Assembly: GCA_964017145.1 (NCBI GenBank)
Contig: OZ024852.1
Span: forward strand, 2,915,945-2,979,944
Direction of reading: 5' to 3'
DNA length: 64,000 nucleotides
DNA from: Agrocybe praecox
Taxonomy: Eukaryota > Basidiomycota > Agaricomycetes > Agaricales > Agrocybaceae
Shown: in pieces, positions 1-12,215 of the stretch
How positions within the stretch are numbered: position 1 is the first letter of the stretch
Layout: every line of letters begins with the position of its first letter
Notes under the pieces: model-generated
What the model saw: the letters and a program-made list of their open reading frames with translations, nothing else
Database searches by the model: none
What the model was told of the DNA's origin: nothing
Program-made: the position numbers and the translations under genes

Positions 1-1307
1 GTAAAATCCTTCATCTCCAATAGCGACGAGATGGTTACTGTCGATGGATTTGATGTATGCCGAGATTTCAGTCGCCCAATTGGTAATCGTGGTAGTAGTA
101 CACGTTCCGGTGGATGTACTATGGAAGATGCATAAAAACAGGTATACTTATGAAAGTGAATAGTGACATACCCAGTGCTACCTTTGCACCTGGGCTCGTT
201 AGCGAGCTCCCAGGCCATGATGGTTGGCTCGTTAACATATCGGCTGACGAACGCTTTGATGTAGTTCTTGTACGCCGCCTGGAAAAATCAAGATGCGTGT
301 CAATACCGAATATTTTTGATCGAGATATTTTACATACTTTGACTGTGGCATCGGTGTAGAATAAATCGTGATTTGCGGAGCCGAGGATCTGCTTCACGTA
401 CACATCCATACCACCGTAGTCGGACCAGTTATTCGTCAATGCGACAATAAGGCGGATGCCATTTGCTTTTGCAGCGGCGACAACGTTGTCTGCGTAAATC
501 CGTCTTAGTTCGTTGTCAATAATGCCCGGCCACTATAAATTCTCACCGAAGTTGGCCAAGCCAGTAGCGCCCGTATTGATGGTGGGTGTATTTCCGTTCC
601 AAATTTGGTAGTAATCCCCATTTGCACTAGTGACTTCATTAAAACCCCTATAATGGAAGTAAGATCGCTGGAAAGCGCTTTCATGCAACGTAGAAAACAT
701 ACCATGTTCGGACAGTGGTAGCTCCAGTCTTGGCAATGTCTGAGAACGCCTGGTTCATGTTGGCCGTGCTGTAGCCCATCAACCCGACCCAGTAGGAGTT
801 CGCTCTGTATATTTAGAAATTGGCAACGTCATAGGCGTCAGAACATATTCAGTCTGAGATTTAAGAGTCGCATACCCAACTACTGTGTAAGTTGAACCGT
901 TCAAAGTAAACTTCTGACTTGATACTTTGACGAAGCCGGTTGAGGCGGGGGCGGGAGCCGTGCTAGTCGGCGCAGACGAAGAAGTCGTTTTTGAGGTCGT
1001 GGTAGTTGGTTTAGCGGTACTGGAGCTGGAGCTCGGCACGACTGTTGTAGTGGCTACTCCTGGAAGACATTGAGAGTAGTATGGATTTTGGGCGCTGCAG
1101 AATGAGCCAGAGGCACAGGCTTTTGTAATCACGAACACGTCATAGTTAGAATTACTTGACTGTAAATGAGTACAATAAATAACGCGGCTCACCTGTGTCA
1201 CCTGTGTAATTAATACCGCCACATTGTCCATACACTGGGACTGCAGCGTTGACGGATGTCAAGGACAGTGCAAGAGAAATAAGGCCGACTGCGAGTTTTC
1301 GAGTCAT
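1..1307 (-). CDS. CBM1-GH5_7 endo-1,4-beta-mannanase, 3' end beyond the window
   Basis: Secreted enzyme predicted to cut beta-1,4-mannan in plant cell walls. Reading down from ATG at 1307: a signal peptide ([21 protein letters not shown]), then a CBM1 cellulose-binding module (YGQCGG, NYTGDTAC, CASGSFC, PYYSQC) joined by an intron between about 1201 and 1110. A Thr/Ser/Pro linker follows, then the catalytic domain. The domain includes [12 protein letters not shown], a [12 protein letters not shown] segment, [12 protein letters not shown], and [12 protein letters not shown] with the acid/base Glu of the ANEPR motif. At least five short introns (GTATGT/GTGAGC type donors) interrupt it. The visible part ends near GDEGF at the window edge, so the nucleophile Glu lies outside. 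A broken paralogue sits at 55.7-56.8 kb. The family call is firm; individual splice sites are read by eye. Confidence 0.9.
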
Positions 1308-1309
1308 TG

Positions 1310-3295
1310 GAGATGATTACCGTTACTTGCAGCAATACGCGTTGCTGGCAACCCTTATATATTTTATCCTTTAACTGCAAGGATAATTTTCGCGCAAAGT
1401 GTCGGTTATATCTCGCGTAGAAACAAGATTCGCGTATTATATTTATAATTCGCTTGCTGAATGTCATGAAACTCAAGTACTCACATGGCGGACATTTAAC
1501 TGTTCATTCGTGCCGTGCGGGCTAATGTTCATTCACGAGGGCTTTGATGGCATCACAGCTGTTCATTTATGTGTTCATTGGGAGTCACAATATTTATGTT
1601 ACATTTCTCCCTTGGGCTAAAAATTTGCAGCCCAATTGCGCAACTAGAGTCATTTTAGGCAGTTTTTGTACAATTAACAATGGTATATGGCCGAAAACAT
1701 ATTTTCGTTGAATACTAGTTATTGTATCATGTCTAAATAGTTAAACATGCCATTCAATGTACCTCCCCTTAGCTTTTATGATTTCTTTATTTTTTGTCAG
1801 CTCATTTCATTGCCACGTACGAGTATTTTAAATATAAAATTTTCTAAGGTTATACTTCAGATACTCTGAAGCTTAAATATTCTGTACCAAAGCTTTACGG
1901 TACTTGAAAACGATAAAATACTAGCTTTAGCACAAGCTGTTATTTCGGCATAGCGGCATTGCTGAGGTACGTCACACATGCTACGCCCGTCGCCTTGACG
2001 CCATAACCGACAAAATGAACACATTAGCCCTCTCGGCCCGACTGAACATCAAATTGCCCGCTGTGTCATCCGCGGTCCGCGTATCATCTATTCTGGAGAG
2101 CAGTTATGCAGCTGCACAGTCACGGGTTTAACATAGTTTCTCCGTTTCGCTAACTCCGTCTTTTCACAGATCATGAAAGCGCTCCCGACAGAGTTGCGAA
2201 GTCAAAAACACACCGAATTTAAGAAGCATCGCGGAGCCAGCGCGATCCTGATTGTAAAGAATCGAAATTTCATTTTCTAAAATGTACACATGACAAATGT
2301 AAAAACATGGGTTGACTCGGAATTTAGATGGAAAATATTGCTCACTAACGCTCTGTGTGCACTGGAGAGGCCGTATTATAATATCCATAAAGAGCCGACA
2401 CATAGGTCATATTGCACGACATCTGATCCAGGAACTAAGAACAGTGCACAGACATGTAGAGTAGCTTGAGAGTAACTAGGAAATGGCGATGAGCTTTGGG
2501 GTGCTGTGAAGCGGTAAAAGGGATTTTTCAAATTCATACAAAGTATTGAGACAATTTTTTGCATTTATTGAAGACGTCCGCGATAAGACAAGTTACGTCG
2601 GGTCCGACGTGCCGAACATATTCAGATCTTCCTCACTTCCCTCGTCTTTCAATAGCTGTCACTTTTGGACGGCCTCCTGGTGTACAAATTTCCCTTAATA
2701 GATATCTAGGATTTTCTTTCTTTCCTTCTCCTCTCCCCCATTTGTTCTCTAAGAATCTCCCTGCTGCTCTGAGTTCTTGGCAGTGCTTTTTTTCGCTCCC
2801 ACCCACCCTCTCCTTTTCCTTGCAATGTTTGGCACAGCTAAGGGCATTTGCATCGTTTACCTTAGGCCTCCCAAGCGCTCAGGTTTCGGCGGGCCTCGCC
2901 CAAACGCGCTTCTCTTTCAAGTTAGTCGCCTCGCGTAGGCCTTTTTTCGGACACGTCACGTGCTTTTTCGCCCGCCCTCCGGACCACCGAACTATTAGTC
3001 CACACTAACGGTCGGTTTCCTTTCTTCATAAGTTCCTCATATCTTCTCTCTTCTTCTCTCTTTGTTTTCTCTTAAGACAGAGACCTTGCCGAGACCCGAA
3101 AGAATCAAAACACCTTATCCCAATTTATAAATTAAAATTAAAATAAGGAAATTTCGTTATGTATGGACTTTACAAATAAATATTTGCAAATATACGACAT
3201 CATCTCGGAAGCATGCTGCACAGTACAATGTGCATCATTGCATGAGTGGCGCATTCCTGCGTCAAAGTCGAGAACATCAACTCCAGGAGCTTGTT
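1310..3295. other. intergenic, no convincing gene
   Basis: About 2 kb between the mannanase start and the anoctamin start, which are divergent. Open frames here are short and show no domain or signal peptide. The stretch from about 2,690 to 3,080 is rich in pyrimidine runs on the plus strand, which is common in fungal promoters and 5' leaders, so it probably holds the promoter and leader of the downstream anoctamin. Confidence 0.5.
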
Positions 3296-5939
3296 ATGGT
3301 AGACGCAAAGGCACCAGATGTGGATCTCGTCATAGCTTTTCGAGCCACGAGAAAAGGTGCATCATCCAAGCAGCAATTACGCGAAGATTCACGAAAAGCA
3401 GAACAACAATACAAGAGGCTCATCGAGACTCTAACTTACGCGGGTCTGAAGGCTGTAGGACGCAGAGGAGAATCCTTAGGGCACCTATTGGTTTTTGTTA
3501 TATGTCCGGCAAAGCACGTAAAAGAGCTGGTAAAACGCGAGAGGTGAGCGTCGACTAACTTTTGTTGGAGGTTTGACTGAATAAATTGCAGAAATTCAGA
3601 TTTTCTATCGGGTTTGCCCGTCTCTACCTCAGGAAGTAACGTTACACTCTCTCCAGCCGACAGAATACGCCTGGTTCACGCTTATATCTCGTCAACGCCG
3701 TCGGACGGTGGGCTTGGTATCTCACCCGACGCCCCTGAATGGGACCTTGTGGAGTCAATATTCCCTCTGCATGATCGTGAATTTAACGAACTTTGGATAC
3801 GAGCTTGGACACCACGCAACATCGCATCTGTTCAGCTCGAACGCATCCGTGATCAGTTTGGGGATGCATTGGCGTTCTACTTTGCATTCCTTGCATCGTA
3901 CACCAAATTTCTAATAGTTCCTGCGGTTTTGGGACTTGTCGCACATTTCATATTCCCCCCATATGCGCCAGCATATTCGGTTATTCTTTCGATATGGTCC
4001 ATTGTATTCGTGGAGTGGTGGCGCGTCCATGAGCGTATTCTTTCCCTTCGGTTTGGAACGCGGGGATCGTTCAAGGTCGAGAAACGACGGGCACAATACA
4101 AGCAAGGTCTGGCTTGGTGGGCGAGGGAGCTACGTGTTCTTGCGAGTGTTCCTGTTATCCTTCTTTTCGCTGGGATCTTGTTCGCCATCCTGACAGGCAA
4201 CTTCATCTTCGAAGCTTTTGTTACGCATCTCTACCAAGGTCCTGGGCAGCATCTCATCGTCAGTAACTTTCTGATACTATAAAATAAAAAAAAGGAAGCT
4301 GAAAATATGCTAGAGCTTCTCTCCAACAATTCTTTTCGTCATTTTGGTCCCTCGAGTATTGGCAATTTACCAAGTGATCGCTGTCAGACTGACCAACTGG
4401 GAAAACCACGCACACAAATCGACACATAATGCATCATTAACGTTGAAGACTTTTGCCTTGAGCTCTATCGTCGCATACCTTGGATTGGGGTTATCGGCAT
4501 TCGTGTACGTCCCCTTTGGCGAAGGAGTCATGCGATGGGTGCAGGCATGGCTATTCGGTGGTGCACAAACCACTCACGGATTCGTCGCCACTATCAAGGA
4601 TATGCTCAACGGGACAGTCGTTCCTGAACCTTTTGGAAATACCTCAAGCAAAGCAGCTATCTGGGACGTTGACCCCAGCAACGCCAGACTGAAACTTAAC
4701 TCTGGAAGGCTTCGCGATCAGATGTTTGCGTACACGGTGACGAACCAGGCCGTCAACACATTCACGGAGGTTGGTCTTCCCTTCATCCTGAGACGGTTCG
4801 ACGCGTACACGAAAAATAAGGCCGCGAACAAGTCGAAGAGCAGCAATGTAAACAGTACGACGCGGTCCGGGAGCAACGCTGGCAGTGTTATTGGTTCTGA
4901 CAATGGAAGTTCGGTTAAGAAACGGGTGGTATTCGAAGACGAGAAAGAGCGAGGTGGTCTTGTGGAACGTGCATTCTTGGATAGCGTCAGAGCTGAAGCC
5001 GCTCTTCCCGAGTACGACCTATTCGTGGATTACAGCGAAATGGTCATTCAATTCGGCTACGTGGCCCTTTGGTCAACAATTTGGCCTTTGGCAGGAGGTA
5101 TGTAAGATATTCTTACGAGCTTATTTCTTATTCCGCCTTTCTATCATTATTTACGTGCTTTTCTTCTTTTTTTTTTTTCAGTAATGGCCTTCTTGAATAA
5201 TTTACTCGAAATACGTTCCGATGCGTTCAAGATGACTGTACACAATCGCCGACCCATCCCATCACGGACGGATACGATAGGTCCATGGCTCGATGCACTT
5301 ACCTTCCTCACGTGGCTTGGTGCATTGACGAATTCCGCACTGGTGTACCTCTTCTCGCCGCAATTATTATCCACGTCTATTGGGAAGTCTATCCCAACCC
5401 TATTTGCTGCCGTGAATGAAAGTATCAGCGTAGCTGCCGAGAATGCATCCATGATGGTACAGGACAATATCACAACGGTCGTCGAAGAGCATCTTGTCTC
5501 CGCCGCTGGCGGAGAGAAATTGGCCTCGGCCGGACTAGGGAACTGGGGCGTGGATGGAAGCACCTCCCCTGCTACTATGTCAGCTACGAAAGAACTTCTG
5601 CTCAAAGCTGCATTGGTGTCACTCATCGCGTCGCACGGGTTCATTCTTGTCCGTTTGTTCATCCGGCATATAATGGAAAAGGTGTTCTGGAGAGGAAGTG
5701 GCGAGGTTGAGGAGAGGGAGAGAGAAGATAGGGAAGTCAAGTTGAAGTTTTTGAAAGGCGATGCCGTCGGTGCGGGTAGCAGAGGCGTGAGCCTTGTTGG
5801 CGAGGTGAAGATTGAGCGGGAGGTTGATGGAGACGATGAATTTCCCGTCATGGAGCCGGTGTCGTTGGTGGATAGCATGGGATTCTGGGACCATGACGAG
5901 GGCGCTGAGGAAATACAGAGGATATCGAAGGAGGCGTAA
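3296..5939 (+). CDS. anoctamin (TMEM16/Ist2-like) membrane protein
   Basis: Ten-helix-type membrane protein of the anoctamin family; fungal members are phospholipid scramblases or ER-plasma membrane tethers (family knowledge). Four exons join in frame: 3296-3543, 3592-4258, 4314-5097 and 5182-5939, giving 818 residues. The start MVDAKAPDVDLVIAFR fits the family's N-terminal cytosolic domain; an ATG at 3230 is an alternative. Seen motifs: LLVFVICPAKHV near the end of that domain, FYFAFLASYTKFLIVPA (first helix), FVEWWRVHERILSLRFGTRG, SPTILFVILVPRVLAIYQ, RLTNWENHAHKSTH and the C-terminal AFLNNLLEIRSDAFKM and PRSR-like IPSRTDTIGPW. The tail after about residue 740 is charged and acidic. Frame closure across all four exons makes the model solid; scramblase versus tether activity cannot be told. 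Confidence 0.9.
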
Positions 5940-6361
5940 ATCGAAAGACAAAGACCACCTAGCTCGTTCTCAGTTTGATGTTTTCATGATTTTTTCTTTG
6001 TTCATCACCAATGTTGTTGTATTGGGAAATTTGGCTTACAAAGTTACTTCTTCTCCCATAGATCATGATCCACGCTTTTCACAAGGACGTTTTTCTTATG
6101 ACTTACTTTTACGACCGCTAAAATATCAACCCATTTCTTGATATTAATCATATTGCAATTTCACATCTTGATTCATTCCAAAACTTCATATCTGCACGTT
6201 CCTAACAGCGCTCTGAGTTGTCAAACCTTTTTTGAACGCATTAGATCACCTAATCGTAAAAGTCGTCCAGGCTTCAAGCTCAAGCTAGAGTCAGAAGTGG
6301 CCGGGCGCTTCCGAGGGATGTCCTCGAGCTCGTATGTAACAGTTGGGCGTTTCATTTTATT

Positions 6362-6881
6362 TTATTTGAGTATTTTCTTAAAAGCCCACACTCCTTCGTA
6401 AAAAATTCGGAGTGGACAGAGACTCCCCCTCCCAATGCAGCTTTATCGGTTCGAATTGGAATCATTTAAATCATTAACTGTGCTAAGACTTGAAAAGAAA
6501 GAGAAAACTTACTGTCCAACACGAGGTTGTCCGACTATAATGGGGCCGCCGATGCAGCAAAACGGAAGCGTAGAGGGACCTGTAGGAGATATAATCAGCC
6601 AAGAGATACTGCGTATTTATGTGGAGAAATCAACGCACATGGAGGGTCCTTAATATTTGAGTTGATGCAAGCTAAAATGAGTGAAATGAATACTTATATC
6701 GCCAACAAGACTTACTGTAATACGTCCACCTATTTGTTGGCGAGCAATTAGTTGGCGACATGCAGACAAAAAACTTCGACTTACATGCAACATTGGTATC
6801 GCACGCCTGGCCCGACGGAGTAGGGCTTGCGAAAGTAGTAGCAGTAAGAAGAGCGAGAGATGCGACGAGGAGATATTTCAT
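6362..6881 (-). CDS. secreted six-cysteine peptide 1 (left group, C-terminal extension)
   Basis: No named family recognised. Exons 6881-6785, 6729-6716, 6648-6639, 6579-6513 and 6440-6362 sum to 267 nt, 88 residues. Signal peptide MKYLLVASLALLTATTFA. Cysteine spacing is C-x7-C-x6-CC-x14-C-x6-C, with CIGGPIIVGQPRVG after the CC pair. Closest relative in the window is peptide 2 (same x14 loop). The last exon reads past the usual stop and adds about 16 residues (LRIFYEGVWAFKK...), probably from loss of the ancestral stop codon. A TATAAATT box lies about 36 nt upstream of the ATG. The final exon is the least certain part. Confidence 0.75.
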
Positions 6882-8277
6882 ATCTTGCTGAAGGTGAAGA
6901 AAAGGTGCTTCTTCAATTTATATTCTACCTAGACAGAGAGATATTACTGCTAGATGTCTTCAGATAAATTAAGAGTACGATGGATTTTCACCGGTCACCG
7001 CCGGCTCCAGAATGGCACTGGCAAGCAATGGAAATGTGGGAAATAATGGCCTATCATATAGCCTAAAAGTGTTTAATGTGCCATATGCTAGCTTCCGGGG
7101 TATCTAGAGCCACAGAGTAACTCATCTCAGCGCCTGAGTTAACGTAAAGAAAATCCCGAAAATATTGAGAGCAGCGCCCATCAACCCTACTGACTTCATG
7201 CTATAGGCGCCACAACGATGCATATCGTCTTTGAGCTGACCCTTGATGAAATTTAAACGTTCAGATCAAGTTACCATGTGCGTATATGAACAACACAGTT
7301 AGAATTGGTTGACAGGTACTTGACATACCTATTTGAGCAGTATGTGAACTTTGAAGGGAACAAATGTTAACATCATGTTTTGATAAGGATTAGAAAGTGA
7401 CAACTTACTTACAATTTCACGCTGCGGATTTTAAATGGTCAGTACTTTTGCATGGAGTGGGGACTTTTTTATCAATTATACGCATAAGCAAAAGTACTTT
7501 CAACAGGTAACAATACCACCGTTAGTAAGTAATCGGGCAATGAGAGTTGAACGTTGAACGTTGAAACTTAAACTTCGCAACGGAGTTTCAAAACGGCAGT
7601 GCGCCGTGTAACTCCGCTTCAAAAGAAAAATGAAACTTTCTTAGTCCTCTGTTCGCCACGAATTTCATAAGAAGTCTAAGTTCCGACAGAAGAGACAAAA
7701 TGGTCAGCTGCACACTCCAGGTGCGTCGACTCATGTATCCGGATAATATCCCTCAGTGTTCGTCTCATTGATAGAGATACCTGAGAGCTATATATAATCA
7801 CAACCTAGAGAACTAATAGGCTCTTTCAAAAATGATTGCCATGGAAAGAGACTCCAGGGCTTTGTCTTATAAGGCTCAGTCTTAATCGAAAGTCACAAAG
7901 GAAATCAGGGCCGTGTACGCCTGAGTTGTTGCAATGAACTGTGATTTACGCCGTACGGAAACACGTACAAGAACTGTAGGCTGTCAGGGATACTTGTTGA
8001 AGCGGCGTAGTTACAAATAAGCGATTGAAATTGAACACTTGAGCGCCCATCCAAGCGGCTTATTCTGTGGGTCGATCTGACAGTAGTCCTGGGCCCCAGT
8101 GAGTGAATATACTTGTTGTGTTTTGCTACTGTGTCCTTTGAAAGTCTTATAACTCGTACACTGAGCGCACGCAATCCAATCACTAGGTTACTAGTGTACT
8201 TCCTTGACGCAAAGCATTGAATTGTTATTTTTTGTTATTTTTGGAAAAAAAATTCATATCAATCCATAGGCCCACTT
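6882..8277. other. intergenic with a possible dead signal-peptide ORF
   Basis: No gene model with a domain or closing frame. On the minus strand at about 7200-7125 there is a short open frame beginning MKSVGLMGAAL that resembles a signal peptide and stops after 25 codons; no CC exon follows it, so if it belongs to the peptide family it is only a remnant. The rest shows nothing recognisable. Confidence 0.35.
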
Positions 8278-8733
8278 TCAGAAAGGACAAGCAGTTCCCT
8301 GAGCGATGCAGCTAGACGTCCAATCAGCTGAATGTTGGTGAATTGTGCTAGTCCAAGTAGACAAACTCACTGTCCGATACGGGGCTGTCCCACTATTATA
8401 GGTCCGCCTACGCAGCAAACCGGAAGCGTGGCGGGGCCTAGGGGGTCAAGATGCATATCAGAGGAGTTTGCTCATATTTCTATCAAATATACGTACATGG
8501 TGGGTCCTGATAGTTTCCGCAACAAAACGATCCAATGAGTCATGGAAGCTTGTATCCATCTACAAATAGCGTGCACTTACCGTGGTACGTCCACCTGACT
8601 TTATTAGCAACCTTGTTTGATATCAATGGAAGGATGACTTACAAGCAATATCAGGATCACTCGTCTGGGGAGCTGGACTTGCCAGTGCGCAAGTGAGTAC
8701 CGATACATATGCAGTTAAGAGGAGTAGCTTCAT
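8278..8733 (-). CDS. secreted six-cysteine peptide 2 (left group)
   Basis: Exons 8733-8643, 8594-8581, 8497-8506, 8437-8371 and 8311-8278 sum to 216 nt, 71 residues. Signal peptide MKLLLLTAYVSVLTCALA. Spacing C-x7-C-x6-CC-x14-C-x6-C; the CC loop VGGPIIVGQPRIG differs from peptide 1 at few positions, so the two are recent duplicates. It stops right after CPF, which shows the extension in peptide 1 is derived. TATA-like TTTATAC (plus-strand view) about 55 nt upstream of the ATG. All donors are GTAAGT, GTAAGTG, GTACGT or GTGAGT. Confidence 0.85.
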
Positions 8734-9107
8734 TTTTTGCTGCACTTAGGAGAGGGATGAGAAATGTGTTCAAAACTTGATTGAATTTATACCTCGCGCC
8801 TTAGCTCATACATAATTCCAAAAATAAGAAAGGATCGCAATGGCGGCAGGTTATTTTAAAGGATGTCTCTTTAGTTTACCGTTGTTCGCCTGGCGTATTA
8901 CCCCATAAGTTTCAAGCGTATGGAGCACGGAGAATATTTTCTACAGACCCCACGTATATTCTCCGAAATGTTTATCGGTGTAACGCACAGTAAAATGGAA
9001 GATAACTTTTAATCTGAATCTTTTTGAATGACTAGTACGCATATGCAATAGTTTTAATAGTATTAAACCGACTGATTGTACGGCACTATTGCTCGTGGAT
9101 GAGACGT

Positions 9108-9604
9108 TTATGTATTGCGAAGTGCACAGACGGTTCCCGTGGGTTGACAGCTAGCACAGCAAAAATTTGGTCAAGTCCGCGGTTCTATTTTAAGATACGA
9201 TCGCCGGCACACTTACTGTCCAAATTGATCCGCGCCAGTGAGAGGACCAACACAACAGGTGGGAACTTCAGGTGGACCTACGTATATCATGTCAACAAAG
9301 ATACAAGCGACGACCTTTTGCAAAGCTAAGGAGATAGGAAACGTACATTGAAGGTTCTATGAAAGAGCAACATATAAACCAACGGTAAAATAAACAAATT
9401 GAGTAAAAAGGCGGGCGGAGCATGACGGCAGATTTTACGTACGTCGGGACCAGCACCTATTTATGAAATACCCAGTAATTAACAGATTATCGCAAAGAGT
9501 GATCGTCATGATAACCTACATATAAACTGAGCAGGTGACCCCTGTGGTGACGCGGTGACGACAGTAAAAATGGCAAGAGATGCTGCAATGATGAACAGTT
9601 TCAT
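9108..9604 (-). CDS. secreted six-cysteine peptide 3 (left group)
   Basis: Exons 9604-9520, 9456-9443, 9356-9347, 9277-9217 and 9150-9108 sum to 213 nt, 70 residues. Signal peptide MKLFIIAASLAIFTVVTA. Spacing C-x7-C-x6-CC-x12-C-x6-C. The short inter-cysteine piece AGPDNLQ and the CC loop VGPLTGADQFG set it apart from peptides 1 and 2. The first donor is GTAGGT, weaker than the rest. TATAAATT about 55 nt upstream of the ATG. Confidence 0.83.
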
Positions 9605-10566
9605 TTCGTGAGGATGTATGCAAATGATTCAATGCCTTAGAGAATTTTTTTTTCATAATTTATACCGTAGAATTTTAGTTTAAAAATATCAGGAAAGGCT
9701 TTCCTGGTGCATGAGTCATAACTGAAACGTATATTCAACATTTGAACCCGGTAGATGGATATCATATATATTCAATTCTTTGGCATAGAATTGCCACGTC
9801 GTAAAGGCGTACCGTACCTGTCGTGAAGGTGCCAACGTGTAACCGGATCTGCAGTTTATTCATTCATCTCTTCTGAGAAAATCCGATATAATTGTGGAAC
9901 TACTAACGTACAGAATCGGAAGTAATTATGAATACCAACACCACCCGTTAGAAAATTGAATCTGACATTCTAGGAAATTCGAGCATAGCCTGCGTGGAGA
10001 AGAGTAAAATAGATGTGGGTCACATCTACAACGAACAGTCCCTATCATTCCCTATTATCAAATTTAATTGGCTTGGATATAGCGATCTGACAAATTTGAC
10101 GGGTGCTTCAATTTGCTGAATGGAGAGTCTGGTGAAAAATGCCCTTGAAATGAGCTGGAGATTCCCTTCAAATTGAGAATTCGCGTTTCGAAGTTGAATG
10201 AAACTAGTCACGTTACCCTCCAATTTTGGCATGTGCCACGCAAAGCGGAGAACGTCTTCTTTGCGGCCACGTACAGCCTTCTGGCGCGTAGAGAGAGAAA
10301 GTCGAGCACCAGTCTGGTAGTATAGGTACCGTAGTTCATAAAGTGGAGAAATATCTGCTCGGCTGCACATTGGTTACGAGACTGAGAAGACCCTGAATGT
10401 TTGACACGTCGACAAATTCAACACAGTGAGTCTTTTACATGATCGTAAAAGCTTATGAAGATTAAAACGAGTCAAGATTATCTGTGCGAGCGCTATTTCA
10501 AAGTATATACAGTAGTGTTTATATAAACCGACACTTTGTACGGTACTACTGTCCGTGAGAGACATT
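9605..10566. other. intergenic, no gene seen
   Basis: Nearly 1 kb between peptides 3 and 4. A minus-strand open frame at 10026-10370 has no signal peptide, no domain and no splice partner, and looks like chance. Nothing else was identified apart from the upstream TATA region of peptide 3. Confidence 0.4.
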
Positions 10567-11020
10567 TCAGAGTGGGCACAAAGTGCCAATAGGGTGGCAG
10601 CTGCAAAGTATGCTCGGTCAATGGTGTACTAATATCAGATAGCTGAAGTATTATCTAGCTCTACTTACTGCCCAATCTGATTCACTCCAGGCTCAAGGGG
10701 ACCAATGCAACAAATAGGTAGGTTGCTAGGACCTGGTAAATAGTAAGTTTAGGGGTACATAGTGGCTGGCAAGGAGAAAGCAGTACATTTGATGTTCTGT
10801 TGGTTATCGTTGGACGATGCTACGAGTCAGTTTATGGCGGAAGTCACAGTTCGTAGGTAACATACATAAGGACCAGCACCTAGATATTATTGAGTCAGTA
10901 ATTATATCACATAAAAACATGATGTTTACATATAATGTCCGCCGGCGTTCCTTGGGGAGTAGGCTTTGCGAGTGCAGTACCAATAAAAGCGAGAGAAACT
11001 GCAAAGGAAAAAACCTTCAT
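10567..11020 (-). CDS. secreted six-cysteine peptide 4 (left group)
   Basis: Exons 11020-10930, 10879-10866, 10806-10797, 10732-10669 and 10600-10567 sum to 213 nt, 70 residues. Signal peptide MKVFSFAVSLAFIGTALA. Spacing C-x7-C-x6-CC-x13-C-x6-C. Shares AGPYN-type first loop with peptide 3 and ends CPL. First donor is GTAAAC. A TATA-like ATAAATA lies roughly 77 nt upstream of the ATG. Confidence 0.83.
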
Positions 11021-11501
11021 TATGGACTGGCGCTTTGAACGATGAATGGAAGATGATTTGGGTTATGAGCTGGCTAGTACAATGGATTCCCCGAGTATTT
11101 ATGACAATTTTGTGGCCGAAGATAGCTAGTCACTATTTTTAGTCATGAATGAGCGCTCAAGAAGCTCCAGGTGTTATGGGGAGCGCAAAGGATGCATATC
11201 AATCCAATGAATTTGAACCTTATATATTTACGTAACAGTTTTAGTAAAACCTGTCAGGCACCACTGAGCGTGGAGAAGTGATGATATAAATCAATATATT
11301 TAATGGAATGGGCTGTACATATCCGCGTCTGGATGTAGATGGATAAAAAAAATACCTTTTGTCAGTGGCTTAAATCCAACCACGCATTTTATAAAGTACA
11401 CTTTGAGTAAGCATTTGTCCTTTTTCAATTTTGTGTTTACATCCGCCTAGTACCTTACACGTAACTCGGTAACCGATGATATATCTCTTGAACATTCTCT
11501 C

Positions 11502-11979
11502 TCAAAGAGGACAGAACGACCCGCGAGGCTGGCAGCTACAAGTCCCAGAGTCAAATCATCGATGAGTAAAAGAAAATATATTTCATGACTAATGAGTGAC
11601 CTACTATCCTAGCTGCCTTCCTTCCTCTCCAAGAATAATTGGGCCCGTGCAACAAATTGGTGTAGAAGGCGGACCTAAAGATAAGAAAAGAAAGGTCATC
11701 AAACAGTTTTATAATATGATATTAGTAATGAACAGTACATTTCAAGTGCTGGTCCGAAATGTTTCTCTTCAGAAAACAAAACATACAGACCAAATACTGC
11801 TGCTTAAGTGCGTACCTTCGGTCCACCACCTAGTTGTGGTCAGCCAGGGCCGTCATTTAGAGAGGTACCGTGGTGCGGGACGAATACTTACAGACAAATA
11901 TGAGATCTGCTCCAGTCGACGCTGGTCTACCAAGAACGCCGGTAACAAAAAAGCACGCGATAGTGGCAAATAGTTTCAT
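11502..11979 (-). CDS. secreted six-cysteine peptide 5 with an aberrant splice donor
   Basis: Exons 11979-11892, 11829-11816, 11748-11739, 11674-11614 and 11535-11502 sum to 207 nt, 68 residues. Signal peptide MKLFATIACFFVTGVLG. Spacing C-x7-C-x6-CC-x12-C-x6-C. The donor expected after exon 4 (minus strand, 11613-11612) reads GC followed by TAGG instead of GT. The final exon downstream is nevertheless intact and in frame, ending CPL. Either a GC-AG intron is used, or the fourth exon runs into a stop within a few codons and the last two cysteines are lost. TATATAAA about 53 nt upstream of the ATG. Confidence 0.65.
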
Positions 11980-12215
11980 GGGTAGTCGCTTTATTGCAGT
12001 TTTTTGAGTAGAAGTTCGTTTCCGCTCACGATTTATATACGTAGAACCGTTGTGCCACCAGTTATTTTAGGCATGCGCGCCCATAGCAATATACTCAATG
12101 AAATCTAGTGCGGAAGACAGCCCCTCAAATTTTTAATCAATACATAAAGGGCAGAATCGACAACATCTACCCAAGCATATGGCCGCATACATTCTCAACA
12201 AAGTGTCGGATTGAA

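Noticed and set aside
2559..3008. 149-codon plus-strand frame before the anoctamin
   Set aside because: Composition follows pyrimidine-rich promoter DNA; no homology or splice continuation.
5147..5878. 243-codon minus-strand frame
   Set aside because: Antisense shadow of the last anoctamin exon.
7125..7200. Signal-peptide-like frame MKSVGLMGAAL
   Set aside because: Stops after 25 codons and no cysteine exon follows; kept only as a possible remnant.
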